Shown in pieces: positions 21,059-32,201 of a stretch of 64,000 bases of DNA. Numbering within the stretch: position 1 is the stretch's first letter; every line of letters begins with the position of its first letter. The position numbers and the translations under genes are program-made. The notes under the pieces are model-generated. The model was not told the origin of the DNA, searched no databases, and worked only from the letters and a program-made list of their open reading frames with translations. The stretch is from Solen grandis (Eukaryota; Mollusca; Bivalvia; Adapedonta; Solenidae): assembly GCA_021229015.1 (NCBI GenBank), contig CM037783.1, forward strand, positions 4,308,725-4,372,724, written 5' to 3'.

Positions 21059-23548
21059 AGGACTTTCTGCCTACAGGCAGAAAGTCATATTGGGTTTGTA
21101 CTGTTTTTTTATTATTTTTCTTCTTATTCTTTTTTTCTTCCTCTTATATTTGTGTTAATTTCGAGGTGTTGCCATTGACTCAGAACAATGCAAATTTTAT
21201 GGCATATATTTCAAACCATGAGCTTTCGGATGCAATGAATTTTATATTCATACGACGTCATATAACGTCAGATTTGACGTCAGGTGAAAAAGTTTGTACG
21301 CGGTCTACAGTCATTATTTCTGGACTGATTTTCATCAAAATTTCACAGAATGTGTATGATAGGCTCTAGTTGTGCATCCCTGTGTCCGTTTTTCAAAATT
21401 CGAAAAGTCCATGGTTCTATAGCGAATCCAAGATTCGAACCAAGGTCATAAATTTTTAAATGCTTATAAAATCTGTCCTATTTAAGATAGAAAGTTGATA
21501 TTTAGTCAGTATATAGGTCTCTAGAAGTTTTAAACATTTTATGAAAATAAATGTCATATGACGTCACGTGACGTCATTATATGATAATGTATTTCTAATA
21601 TTAACAAGAATATTTCTATATGTTGAAATTGTCGAAGGGCAATGAAAATTTAATGACAAATGATTCAGACGCTGAAATTTCGATTTCAATGATTTTCAGA
21701 AGCCTATGACGTCATATGACGTCACATTTGAAATTGACTACGAAAGTTTGTACACGGTCCAGAGCCATTATTAATGTGCCGATTTTTATCAAATTTTCAC
21801 AGAATGTGTATATTACGTTCTTATTGTGTATACCGGTGTCCGTTTTTCAAAATTAGAAAAGTCCAAGCATCTATTGCGGATCCAAGATTCGAACCAAGGA
21901 CGTCAATTTTTAAATGCTTATAAAAACTGTCCTATTTGAGATAGAAAGTTGAAATTTTGTCAGTTAGTAGGTCTCTGGGTGTCTAACAATTATGTGAAAA
22001 TAAACGTCATTTGACGTCACGTGACGTCATTTTTTTATTATTATTATTCTTTTCTTCTTCCTAACTAAACGCTTATTTTAACATGTTGCAAAAGTCCTAT
22101 GACCATGAAATTTTTATGGGTTATTAGTCACGTGAGGAAATTCTGTTTTCAATGATTGTCAGCAGCCTATGACGTCACATGACGTCACAGCTAAAAATAG
22201 TGAAAAATGGTGTTTTCGCTCTACAGCCGTCATTTATGGTCGGATTTTCTTCAAATTTTCACAGATGGTACATCTTGAAACTAAGGTGTGCATATCTTGT
22301 CAGCTAACCGAAAGACCGAAGTTCTGTGGCTGAAATAAGATTCGAACATAGGACCGAAAATTTCATTTTAGGATTAAAGAGCTTCAGGATGAGATAGAAA
22401 GTTGAAACTTACACAGTTTGCAGTTCTACAGAATTTCTACATATATTTTGATTCCTGACGTCATATGACGTCATGTGACGTCATAAGCATACTTCTTAAT
22501 TTTTATATTAGGGCAATGATTTCGACATGATGCCAGTTGTTCAGAATAATGAAAATTTCAGATTTATGACAGTAAAGTATGCGCTTTTGAAGAAAAGCAT
22601 CTTCAGCACCCTATGTCGTCATATGACGTCAGAGCTAAAAATAGTGAAAAATGGTGTTCACGCTCTAATTTTTTATGGTCGGATTTTCTTTAAATTATCA
22701 CAGATGGTACATCTTGAAACTAAGGTGTGCATATCCTGTCAGCTAACCGAATTTCCGAAAGACCGAAGTTCTGTGGCTGAAATAAGATTCGAACATAGTA
22801 CCAAAAATTTCATTTTAGGATTGAAGACCTTCAGGATGAGATAGAAAGTTGAAACTTACACAGTTTGCAGTTCTGCATTATTTCTACAAATATTATGAAT
22901 CGTGACGTCAGAGGACGTCATAAGCATACCACTTATTTTTAATTTGGGGCAATGATTTCGACATGATGCCAATTGTTCAGAAAAGTGAAAACTTCAGAGT
23001 TATTGCAGTAAAGTATGCGCTTTTGAGCAACAGCATTTTCAGCACACTATGACGTCACGTGACGTCAGAGCTAAAAAAGTGAAAAATGGTATTCGCGCTC
23101 TACAGCCGCCATTTATGATCAGATTTTCTTCAAATTTTTACAAATGGTACATCTTGAAACTAAGGTATGAATATTTTGTCAGCTAACCTTAATTCCGAAA
23201 AACCGAAGTATTGTGGCTGAAGTAAGATTCGAACATAGGACCAAAAATTTCATTTTAGGGCTAAAGAACTTCGGGATGAGAACACAGTTTGCAGTTCTGC
23301 AGAATATCTTAATATATTTTGAGTCGTGACGTCATATGACGTCATAAGCATACTACTACTACTGCTATTTATTTTTCTTTTCTTCGTAACTAAACGCTTA
23401 TTTTTCGCGGAATATAATGTCAATTAATGAGCATGAACATGAAATACTACCAGAGGTGAGTCATTACATGAAACTTCTATCTCCTGCTTTTTTGCATTAA
23501 CACAGGTTGCAGAAAGTCCTATCATTCGTTTAGACGAATGACATCTAG
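21059..23548 (+). mobile_element. Family 1 copy with both ends, mixed subtype A and B cores
   Basis: The 5' hairpin is AGGACTTTCTGCC, loop TACA and the complementary arm to about 21086, then TGGGTTTGTACTG. Subtype A cores run to about 22,028. An (ATT)n-TTCTTCTTCCTAAC joint at 22,030-22,070 leads into subtype B cores with TGACGTCA groups near 22,168, 22,456, 22,621, 23,048 and 23,327. The 3' end is GCAGAAAGTCCT (23509-23520), stem CATTCGT/ACGAATG (23523-23540) and CTAG ending at 23548. The internal joint shows this copy is a fusion of two elements. Confidence 0.72.
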
Positions 23549-24550
23549 TTATTATTATTCTACTTTTTTCTTCCTTTTGAGGTTCAAATTAAAACAGGTT
23601 GCCGATGAGCTAGCAGCATGAAATTTTAATAGTACGCACAGTGACTTTGGCGCTTTTGATCGTCATATTTCTTTCTTCATGTGACGTCACATGACGTCAG
23701 GGCTGAAAAAAGCTACAAAAGCTTGTTCGCGCTCTACAGCCGTCATGATTGGACCGATTTAGTTGATTTTTTTCACAGAATGTATATATTATGTTCTTGT
23801 TGTACAGGATTATATACGTTTTGCAATATTTGAAAAAATCAAGGATCTATGGCTGAACCAAGTTTCGAACTTTGGACCAGAAAATGTATTGAAGTATTAA
23901 GAAGCACTCAGATAAGCTAGAAACATGAAATTTGGACAGAATATGTGTCCTATTGATTTCTTTCAGTTCTGAGAAGATTGACGTCGTATGACGTAAAATG
24001 ACGTCATGACGCGTTATCAAATTTTTTATCCAAAATATAGGTTTTTTAGCACTGGAAGACAAAGTTTTTGACCTAAAATTTTCACTGAAGGTGCAACATA
24101 GCCTCTTATTGTCATCAGTCACTTCCGCTTCCGGAAAATAGTTAAGGTCAAGGTCACATGTCAATTATCGGTTTTTTCTTCGGCCTTTAATATCTCAAAA
24201 ACGAAAAAAGAAATATGGAGGCACTATGCATATAATTTGTAGTGCTTTGAAAGACCTTTCAGATGATATATAGTTTTTGAAGATCGGCGTTGAATCCGTT
24301 GAGTTATTGCAGAAAACAAAATGTTGCAACCTTAAGCGCACTTAACTACTTATATCTCGATCATTATTGATTTTTGTTAATAAGAGTATGAATATAATTT
24401 GTAGATCAATGCCCGGCCGTTCCTTTGGTGTTTAAATTTTAAAGATTGACTTTATATTCATTAAGTTATAAGGAAAAACAAAACGATATGAACATATTTA
24501 TCCCCGATCTTTGCTGTGTGCTCAAGGTTTGACCGCCCGTATCTACAAAG
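23549..24550 (+). mobile_element. Family 1 copy, leader, one core and start of 3' module
   Basis: (ATT)n and CTTCC leader, one core (GCTTGTTCGCGCTCTACAGCC near 23,721) with a TGACGTCA pair at about 23,681, then the 3' module with 'aatatctcaaaaacg' and 'agacctttcagatgatatatag' shared with 5.4 and 28.8 kb. It continues into the 390-bp array below. Confidence 0.6.
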
Positions 24551-25526
24551 TGTTTAAAGATACATACAATTATGAAGCGAGTGAATTGTGGGAAATGAAA
24601 AGACCTTTCTAACGGTACCTAGTTTTTTAAAAATTGGACGTAATATAAGGAAGTTACATGAAAAATAAGAATTCAGTAAAACCGATCTTTCATGCACTCC
24701 CGCAGTTAGTCCCGACCACTTGGTTCCTTTTTTCGAAGAAACTATTATTATTTTTTTTAAATAACATATAGAACATTTTTTTTTTTTTTTTTTTTTTTGC
24801 ATGATTTAATGCGGTTCTAATATATGCAGATTTTAATGATCGGACCATAAATTATAAAGTTATTTGTCGAAAGGCAATAATAGACATGAACATCTTTTTG
24901 CCGACTTTTGCCGTTTTCTTGGAAAATAACTTTCTATATCTCAAAACCCGTACTAGAAAAGTTGAAACATGAAACACGTGAAATGTTGGAAATTTAAAGG
25001 CCTTTCTAATGGTACCTAGCGTTTTAAAATAGGACATCGGACATCCTATAAGGAAGTTAGATAAGAAATAAGAAGTCATTTAAACCGTTCTTTCATGCAT
25101 TTCTGCAGTTAGTCCCTATCATTTGATTGTTTTTTCTAAGAAACTATTAATTTTTGAAAAATAACATACATGTAAAGAACAGTATTATTAGCGTGATGCA
25201 ATGCGGTTCTAATGGTATGCAGATTTTAATGATCGGGCCATTAATTATAAAGTTATTTGTCGAAGGGCAATAATAGACATGAACATCGTTTTGCCGATTT
25301 TTTGCCGTTTCTTTGAAAAATAACTTTCTATCTCAGAACACGTAACAGAAAAGTTGAAACATGAAACAAGTGAAATGTTGGAAATATAAAGGCCTTTCTT
25401 TTTTAAAATTGGACATCATATAGGAAGTTAGATGAGACATAAAAATTAATTTATACCGTTCTTTCATGCACTTCTGCAATTAGTCCTAATCACTTGATTG
25501 CTTTTTCTAAGAAACAATTAATTCTA
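24550..25526 (+). repeat. Tandem units of about 390 bp (3' module of family 1)
   Basis: 'agacatgaacatc' recurs at about 24,885 and 25,273, and again at 26,735 beyond an insertion. 'ctttctaa[ct]ggtacct' and 'atgcggttctaat' mark the same positions in each unit. The period is about 390 bp. A T23 run lies at 24,776-24,798. No protein is encoded. Confidence 0.75.
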
Positions 25527-26618
25527 AGCTCACCTGAGCACATGTGCTAAAGATGAGCTATAAGAATCGATGAATGTTCATTGTCCGTCCGTCTATCCGT
25601 CAATCCGCCGTCCGTCCGTCGTCCACAATTAGTTTGTTTGCACTCTAGCATCTTCATTTCTTAAGTAATCAACTTCAAACTTTATAACAATGTTTATTAC
25701 CATAAAATCTTGATCAAGTCCGATTATGGCTGATATCGGCCTATTAGGTCAGGAGTTATGCCCCTTTTAATATTGAAAAAAGCTAGATTTCACATTGTCA
25801 TTGTCACTTTGCACTCTAACATCTTCATTTCTTAAGCAATCATCTTAAAACTTTATGACAAAGTTTATTATTATCCTCTCACGGCCAACTTTGATTATGG
25901 CTGATATTAACTTCTTGGGTCAGGAGTTATGCCCCTTTTAATATTAAAATATGCCAATTTTCCCTTTGTTTGCACTCTAGCATATTCATTTCTTAAGCAA
26001 TCATCTTAAACTTTGTGACAATGTTTATTACCATAAAATCTCGGAAAATTTTGATTATGGCTGATATCGGCTCGTAAGGTCATGAGTTATGCTCCTTTAA
26101 ATATTAAAAAATGCCAATTTTTAGTTTGTTTGCACCCTAGCATCTTCATTTCTTAAGAATCATCTTCAAACTCTATGCCAATGTTTATAGCCATATTCTT
26201 TTGGATAAGTTCGATTATGGCTGATATCTGTCAATTAGGTTAGGAGTTATGCCCCTTTTGATATAGAAAAATGTAATATTTCACTTTATTTACACTCTAG
26301 CATCTTCATTTCTGAAGTAATCATCTTCAATCTTTAGAACAATGTTTATAGCCATATTCTTTCTGCCAAGTTCGATAATAATGCTGACATCTGCCAATTA
26401 GGTCAGGAGTTACGCCCCCTTTGATGTTTAAATTTGTGTGTATTAAGGCATAATTTTTCATTCAAGTTTGACTTCAAATTTAAGGCCCTTTTTTTTAGGA
26501 TTTTTACTTTTTTTTGGCCATTATGTCTTCAGTAAACTATGCTATTATTTCGTAACTTGTACAGGCAATGAAAGCAGTTTTTCTAAGGTGAGAGTTTTAG
26601 GCCACCTTGGCCCTCTTG
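25527..26618 (+). mobile_element. Helentron-like element, family 2, cleanly inserted in the 390-bp array
   Basis: It starts AGCTCACCTGAGC with an inner palindrome AGCACATGTGCT and holds five to six units of about 165 bp ('gcatcttcatttcttaag' at about 25,648, 25,817, 25,980, 26,141 and 26,300). It ends with a GGTGAG motif, a GGCCA/TGGCC hairpin (26600-26612) and CTCTTG before TT. The flanks match the uninterrupted array unit at about 25,139-25,165, so both edges are fixed by an empty paralogous site. A (CGTCCGT)n-like stretch follows the 5' hairpin. It is non-coding. Confidence 0.72.
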
Positions 26619-27424
26619 TTGAAAATGTCATAAAGAACAATATTTTTATCATGATGCAATGCGGTTCTAATGCTATGCAGATCTTAATGATCAGTCTATT
26701 AATTATTAAGTTATTTGTCGAATGGTAGTAGTTGACATGAATATCCTTTTGCCGATTTTTGTTTTTTGGGTCGAGGAATAACTTTATATATCGCAAAAAC
26801 AGATAGGTTTAACATACAGTAAGTTCATGTTTGAATTCAAAAGACCTTTCTAACGGTACCTGGGTTTTTTTAAATCGGACATCATATAAGGAAGTTGCAT
26901 GAAAGTAAGAATTTCTGAATAAAAAAAAAATTCCTTGTGCTTCTGCAGTTGATCCAACATATTATTCTAAATTTTATTTCTGTTACATTATAGGTAAAAT
27001 GTGAAACAGTAATTTATTTTAATGCTCTCTGCCCCCCTTCAATTGAACAAGAAACTTCAATGAAGATATGAGAAATTAATTTCGTAGAAAGGAAGCTTGT
27101 ATACCTTTTTAGCATGTTAAGAGGACTAGTGATACTTCATTCCCTTGCAGAACACGAAGATTGAGTATTATTGTAGTTATCTTAAAGATGGTTCTGGAAT
27201 AATTAGCATTATGAAATTATAACTGAAAACAAAGTCACATATTCCCTTTTGAATGCAATGACTTTAAAATTTAAATTATGTTATATGACATCACAGATTT
27301 CCTCTGCTATTTATTTATGTTTGCACTCTACAGCTGTTTGAAATAATTAGCATTATGAAATTATATCTGACATTGTTTGCAGTGCAGAAAGCCCTTTCTT
27401 TTGTCCAGAACAAAGAAAGTCTAG
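26619..27424 (+). mobile_element. Continuation of the 390-bp array and variant family 1 3' end
   Basis: The unit interrupted at 25,526 resumes here. 'aataattagcattatgaaattat' is present at about 27,199 and 27,342. The 3' end is the variant GCAGAAAGCCCT (27384-27395), a hairpin of CTTTCTTTTGT against ACAAAGAAAG with loop around CCAG, and CTAG at 27421-27424, then TT. Confidence 0.6.
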
Positions 27425-28134
27425 TTATTCTTCTTCTTATTATTCTTTTTTCTTCCTCTTTTATTTGTGTTTATTTCGAGGTGTTGCCATTGACTCAGAA
27501 CAATGAAAATTTTATGGCCTATATTTCAAACCATGAGCTTTCGGATGCAATGAATTTCATATTCATATGACGTCACATAACGTCAGATTTGACGTCAGGT
27601 GAAAATGTTTGTTCGCGGTCTACAGCGATTATTTCTGGCCCGATTTTCATCAAAATTTCACAGAATGTGTATGTTAGGCTCTAGTTGTGCATCCCGGTGT
27701 CCGTTTTCAAAATTCAAAAAGTCCATGGTTCTATAGCGAATCCAAGATTCGAACCAAGGTCGTAAAGTTTTAAATGCTTATAAAATCTGTCCTATTTAAG
27801 ATAGAAAGTTGATATTTAGTCAGTATATAGTCTCTAGAAGTTTTAAACATTTTGTGAAAATAAATGTCATATGACGTCACGTGACGTCATTATATGATAA
27901 TGTATTTCTAATATTAACAAGAATATTTCTATATGTTGAAATTTTCGAAGGGCAATGAAAATTTAATGACACATGCTTCAAACGCTGAAATTTTGATTTC
28001 TTGAATTTCATATGCCTATGACGTCATATGACGTCACACTTGAAATATGCAACAAAAGTTTGTACGCGGTCTACAGCCATTGTTTATGAACCGATTTTCA
28101 TCAAATTTTCACAGAATGTGTATATTAAGTTCTA
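27425..28134 (+). mobile_element. Family 1 copy truncated exactly at an internal CTAG
   Basis: Leader and one and a half cores with TGACGTCA pairs near 27,870 and 28,018. The second core breaks at AAGTTCTAG (28127-28134 region), where other cores read on as TTGTGCATCC. Here TT is followed at once by (ATT)n-CTTCC, the leader of the next copy. The break thus mimics the family's own CTAG|TT terminus. Confidence 0.6.
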
Positions 28135-30054
28135 GTTATTATTATTATTATTCTTATTCTTTTCTTCCAAAAAGAGGTTGCTATTTCAATAGGTTCCGGA
28201 CGGACTAGAATCACGAAAATTTAATAGCTCATACCTGACGCAATGAAATTTTAGAATCTATGATATTTATATTCCTATGACGTCACATGACGTCAAATTT
28301 GACATTTGTTACAAAAGTTTGTTCGCGCTCTACAGCCTTCATTTCTATGGCAGATTTTCTCGATATTTTCACAAAATGTGTCTATTACGTTCTAGATGTG
28401 CATGATTATATAGATTTTCCCAGATTCGAAAAGACCAAGGTTCTGTGGTTAAACCAAGTTTCGAACTTTTGACCTTAAAATGTTTTTTAAGTATTTTGTA
28501 GCTCCTATGTAAGCTAGAAATCTGAAATTGACACCACATATGCTTATTGATGTCTTCTTTATATTCTGTGCCATTTGACGTCATATGACGTCATTTGACG
28601 TCATAATGTTAATAAACATTCTGAAACAAATACAAACGGTTTTTTTTTTTCAGCCCTGTACTCTAAATTTCTTGAACGATTGGCTTCAAATTTTGTCTGA
28701 ATCTGCACCATTGCATCTCATTGTCAAATATCATTTCCGTTTTCCGGAAAATCTCAAGGTCAAGGTCATATATCAATTATCGTTTTTTCTTTTGACCTGT
28801 AATATCTCAAAAACAAACAACATTCTATCGAGACAATATGCGTTTATTATTAGTGCTTTCGAAGCTCTTTTTGATGAGAAATATTTTTGAGGATCGTGCT
28901 TGAAATGGCACAGTTAATGGCGGAAAAAGCGAAAACGGCGCAAACGTAGTGTAGAAAACTGCATGTATCTTAAAAAAAATTGATTTTGTAAATATCATTA
29001 TAACATGATTTAAAGCCCAAACAATTTCCTTTCGAACGATATGCAGCTTTTAAAAATCCAAAGAATAGTTATTAAAATATCGTTGATGAAGTAAATGTCA
29101 TGAAAATATTTTGGCATATTTTTGCATTTTTTCCGAGGTTTAAGCGTCCCCTAGTTCAAAAGCAGTTATGAATAGGTTCCATACAAAAGCTTGTGAATAT
29201 TGGGAATTTTAATGAACCTTTCTAAAAGGTACCCTACTTTTCTTATTTGGCATGATATAAGAAAGTAACATGTTAAATAAGAAAATCATGATAATAATTA
29301 TAAAAATGTAAATGAGCAATTAAAACGCAATCAATAAACTATTCATTCTTTTTATTTAAACACATAAAAGCGTTTTAGTTAGATACCGAAGTTTATAGCC
29401 TTTGTAAATCAATAGTGTAACTATGCTTTAATATTTTCAGCCAAATTAAACGAGTTTTTGAAATTTCAAAATGTGTTTCAGTTAATTCAGATACCACTGG
29501 AATGTTAAATAGCTATATGTATATGAAGTAGAATATGAAGTTCTTTGAGAAATCTACTGGCGTTACAGTTAGCAAGCAGTAAAGATACAACGTTTATCTG
29601 TGCTCATTGTGATTGCCGCGGCCTACTATATTTGTTCGGTTTATCTCTATATATATTTCTTTGTAAAAGAAATTTCTAGTGTAAGAATTCATACTTTAAT
29701 TTAGTGTCCTTTATTAAATATTGATAAATGAAAATAAAGACAAGGTAAATTTTAAATAAAAATGTGTTTTGAAAAAATTTCGTTCTTCATCATGTACTTT
29801 ATGTGTAATTTTAAGTTCTTTTAAATGAACAACAGGGACAATTGTTTCATATTAAGAAAGGATACATATGAAATGAACGAAGTTAGGTAGAAAACATATT
29901 CATCAATATGGAAATGCAGGTATTATACCACAGAGAAACGTAAATTTGGGATGTCGACATTGTTTATGAACCCAAATTCTTTTCAGCTGATCAGGCTTAA
30001 ACTGAGTTGCAGCGCAGAAAGCCCTTATCGTTTGTGGGACAAAAAGAAGTCTAG
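28135..30054 (+). mobile_element. Family 1 copy, one core, long 3' module, variant 3' end
   Basis: Leader, core with TTTGTTCGCGCTCTACAGCC at about 28,317, a triple TGACGTCA at 28576-28603, the 3' module to about 29,290, then about 700 bp of AT-rich sequence seen nowhere else in the window. The 3' end is GCAGAAAGCCCT (30014-30025), a TTTGT/ACAAA hairpin with loop GGG, and CTAG at 30051-30054. Confidence 0.58.
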
Positions 30055-30056
30055 TT

Positions 30057-30155
30057 AGGGCTTTCTGCCTAAAGCAGAAAGACCTATTGGGTTTGTTATG
30101 TTTCTCTTTTGGGGGTTACTGCCTCTAGCAGAAAGTCCTATTGGGTTTGTACTGT
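30057..30155 (+). mobile_element. Variant family 1 5' ends running into the assembly gap
   Basis: AGGGCTTTCTGC (30057-30068) is followed by CTAAA and the complementary GCAGAAAG arm, then TATTGGGTTTGTTATG. A second partial 5' end (GCAGAAAGTCCTATTGGG) begins at about 30,128, just before the N run. The AGGGC variant matches the GCAGAAAGCCCT variant of the adjacent 3' end. Confidence 0.6.
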
Positions 30156-30255
30156 NNNNNNNNNNNNNNNNNNNNNNNNNNNNNNNNNNNNNNNNNNNNN
30201 NNNNNNNNNNNNNNNNNNNNNNNNNNNNNNNNNNNNNNNNNNNNNNNNNNNNNNN
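30156..30255. other. Assembly gap, 100 N
   Basis: Exactly 100 N, the usual placeholder for a gap of unknown size. It falls inside tandem repeat DNA. Confidence 0.99.
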
Positions 30256-30895
30256 AGGGTATCAATTTGATATTTCATTATATAAAATCCCTTTGGGGAG
30301 GATGCATGCACAAGAATGATAACTCTTTTTTTTTCTAATTTTTTAGTTATTGCCCTTTATTATTTTTTCAGACTTAATTTTTGTCCAGAGCATAACTCGA
30401 AAAGAATATGAGGTATCAACTTGGAACTTCATAGTTGGATATATCTCATTGGGGAGGAGTGCAGTGTGCAAGAATGATATCTCTACCTTTCATAATTTTT
30501 GAGTTATTGCCCTTTGTTATTTTTCAGACTTAATTTTTGTCCGGAGCATATCTCGAAAAGAATTTGAGGTATCAGTTTGATACTTCATAGGTGGATAGAT
30601 CTTATGGAGGAGGACTGCAGTGCACAAGAATGATAACTCTATCTTTCATAATTTTATAGTTATTGCCCTTTGTTATTTTTCAGACTTATTTTTATCACAG
30701 TGACTTTGACATTTTACCTTTAGACCTCAAAATAGAGGAATTAGTAAGTCTTCACATGGATTTTATATCTATAATCACTTTAAACCTCAGTCTCATTACC
30801 AAAATTTTCTTTTAAAAATGCTATATTCTTCTCTCCAACACATCTTCTTAAGAGCTATCGTTCGGCAGGGGATGGCCATGTCAACATGGCTCTTG
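30256..30895 (+). mobile_element. Helentron-like element with 157-bp units (family 4), 5' part lost in the gap
   Basis: Units marked by 'gtcc[ag]gagcata[at]ctcgaaaag' at about 30,383 and 30,539 and 'gttattgccctttgttat' at about 30,507 and 30,660 give a period of about 157 bp. The 3' end is a perfect hairpin GCCATG-TCAA-CATGGC (30875-30890) followed by TCTTG before T, the same end form as families 2 and 3. Confidence 0.6.
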
Positions 30896-31308
30896 TGGCC
30901 AATAGTTTGCGTAATTGTCTCCAAATGTTGACACCTTGTTGTATGTTTGTCACAAGTCGCTTTCCAGTTGGTATTTGAAGTACACAGTTACCATAAACCA
31001 AGCAGTTCTGTCCAGAATGAAACTAAACTAGGTAGAATATCTTCTGAATGTACTAACAATAAACTGATCATATAATCAGAACAGCAATCATGGTTGGTCT
31101 TAGTAATGACAATGCAAACGTCTCATTCAGCTATATGTATCATCAATTGATTATATGTACAGTACAGTACTGTACAAGTCCTGGTGAATAACATGATATA
31201 AACAAAATATGAATACAAGAACAAGTTTCATAAGCATTTATTTCACATAACATGATAGATAACCACAATCAAACAACAATCTCAGGCAAGTTATTACGAT
31301 AAAGCTTT
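30896..31308. other. No gene recognised
   Basis: AT-rich sequence. A self-complementary GTAC cluster (gtacagtacagtactgtac) lies at about 31,157-31,175. Confidence 0.5.
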
Positions 31309-31452
31309 AATCCTCATTTACCCTTTCCCTCATAGAGGAAACCATGAAAGACCTATGCGAACAGAATAAAACCAGATCAGCCTGCAGTAAACTCACAGGC
31401 TGATCAGGTTTTATGCTGTTCGCTGCTCCTCAGTAGTCTGGAAATGAGGATT
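31309..31452. mobile_element. 144-bp foldback element (MITE-like)
   Basis: Two 28-nt arms, 31357-31384 (GCGAACAG...CAGCCTG) and 31396-31423, are reverse complements at 26 of 28 positions with an 11-nt loop. Outer ends AATCCTCATTTACC and GGAAATGAGGATT are also inverse. The whole would fold into one long hairpin. It has no coding capacity. The family was not identified. Confidence 0.75.
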
Positions 31453-32199
31453 TTGTAATTAAATTTGGTAAGGTTTAATGTGGCTTTCCGCAGTTAGACT
31501 TTATGTGGTACCTATTGAGGGCGTTAAATGGCGTATATATGTGGTACAGGTTAAAACTGTAAATAGCCCATAGACTTCGCCGATACAACTTCTTTGGGGT
31601 TAGGTTAAGTTTGGGAAAACTTTGAAAGAAACTGAATTCTTGTGTATTTTGGCACCCTTTCTCTGAAATTAGAAAATAGAAGTCCTAGAAATGTGCACTA
31701 TACATGAACATTTACGATATGAACCATTCTATGAACTATGATAAACAAGTTATAATGAAAGTGAAATGTGAGACTTTTATACTGAAGAACAGATAGGCAA
31801 TGATTTGTGTAATTACTCAATTCAATAAAGCTAAATATCCCAATTATTTTTAAATAAATGGGTAGCAAAACTCAATTAAAATCAACAGTACTCAAGATAT
31901 TGGTAACGTCACAGCAGTATTGAATGCTGCAGATTCAGAAATAGGATTAGGCTCTCTAAAGTTATAAAAATTTTATTGACTATTTGTAACTTATTTGAAA
32001 CTTAAAAAAATAATAAAAAAATTCTGTCATGAATGTTTCTTAAACACTGTAGTATCATATTTACTAAAGATGCTGGTTATCCCATTTAACTGAAATTGGA
32101 CAGGGTAACAGTTGTTAAAAGTATTCAGTTATTTTTATGGTTACCCAATTATTATTTTAAAAAAAAAAATAAAAAAAAAATATATATATAATATATATA
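31453..32199. other. AT-rich, no gene recognised
   Basis: No conserved frame or repeat was found. It ends in an A-rich and (TA)n tract at 32,158-32,200. Confidence 0.45.
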
Positions 32200-32201
32200 T
32201 A

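Noticed and set aside
25600..25625. (CGTCCGT)n stretches at 25.6, 36.8, 51.3, 52.8 and 57.6 kb as separate microsatellites
   Set aside because: They occur at the same position just after the family 2 5' hairpin, so they are part of that element.
1..30155. CRISPR array
   Set aside because: Repeats are 450 bp with no short repeat/spacer alternation, and the DNA is eukaryotic.
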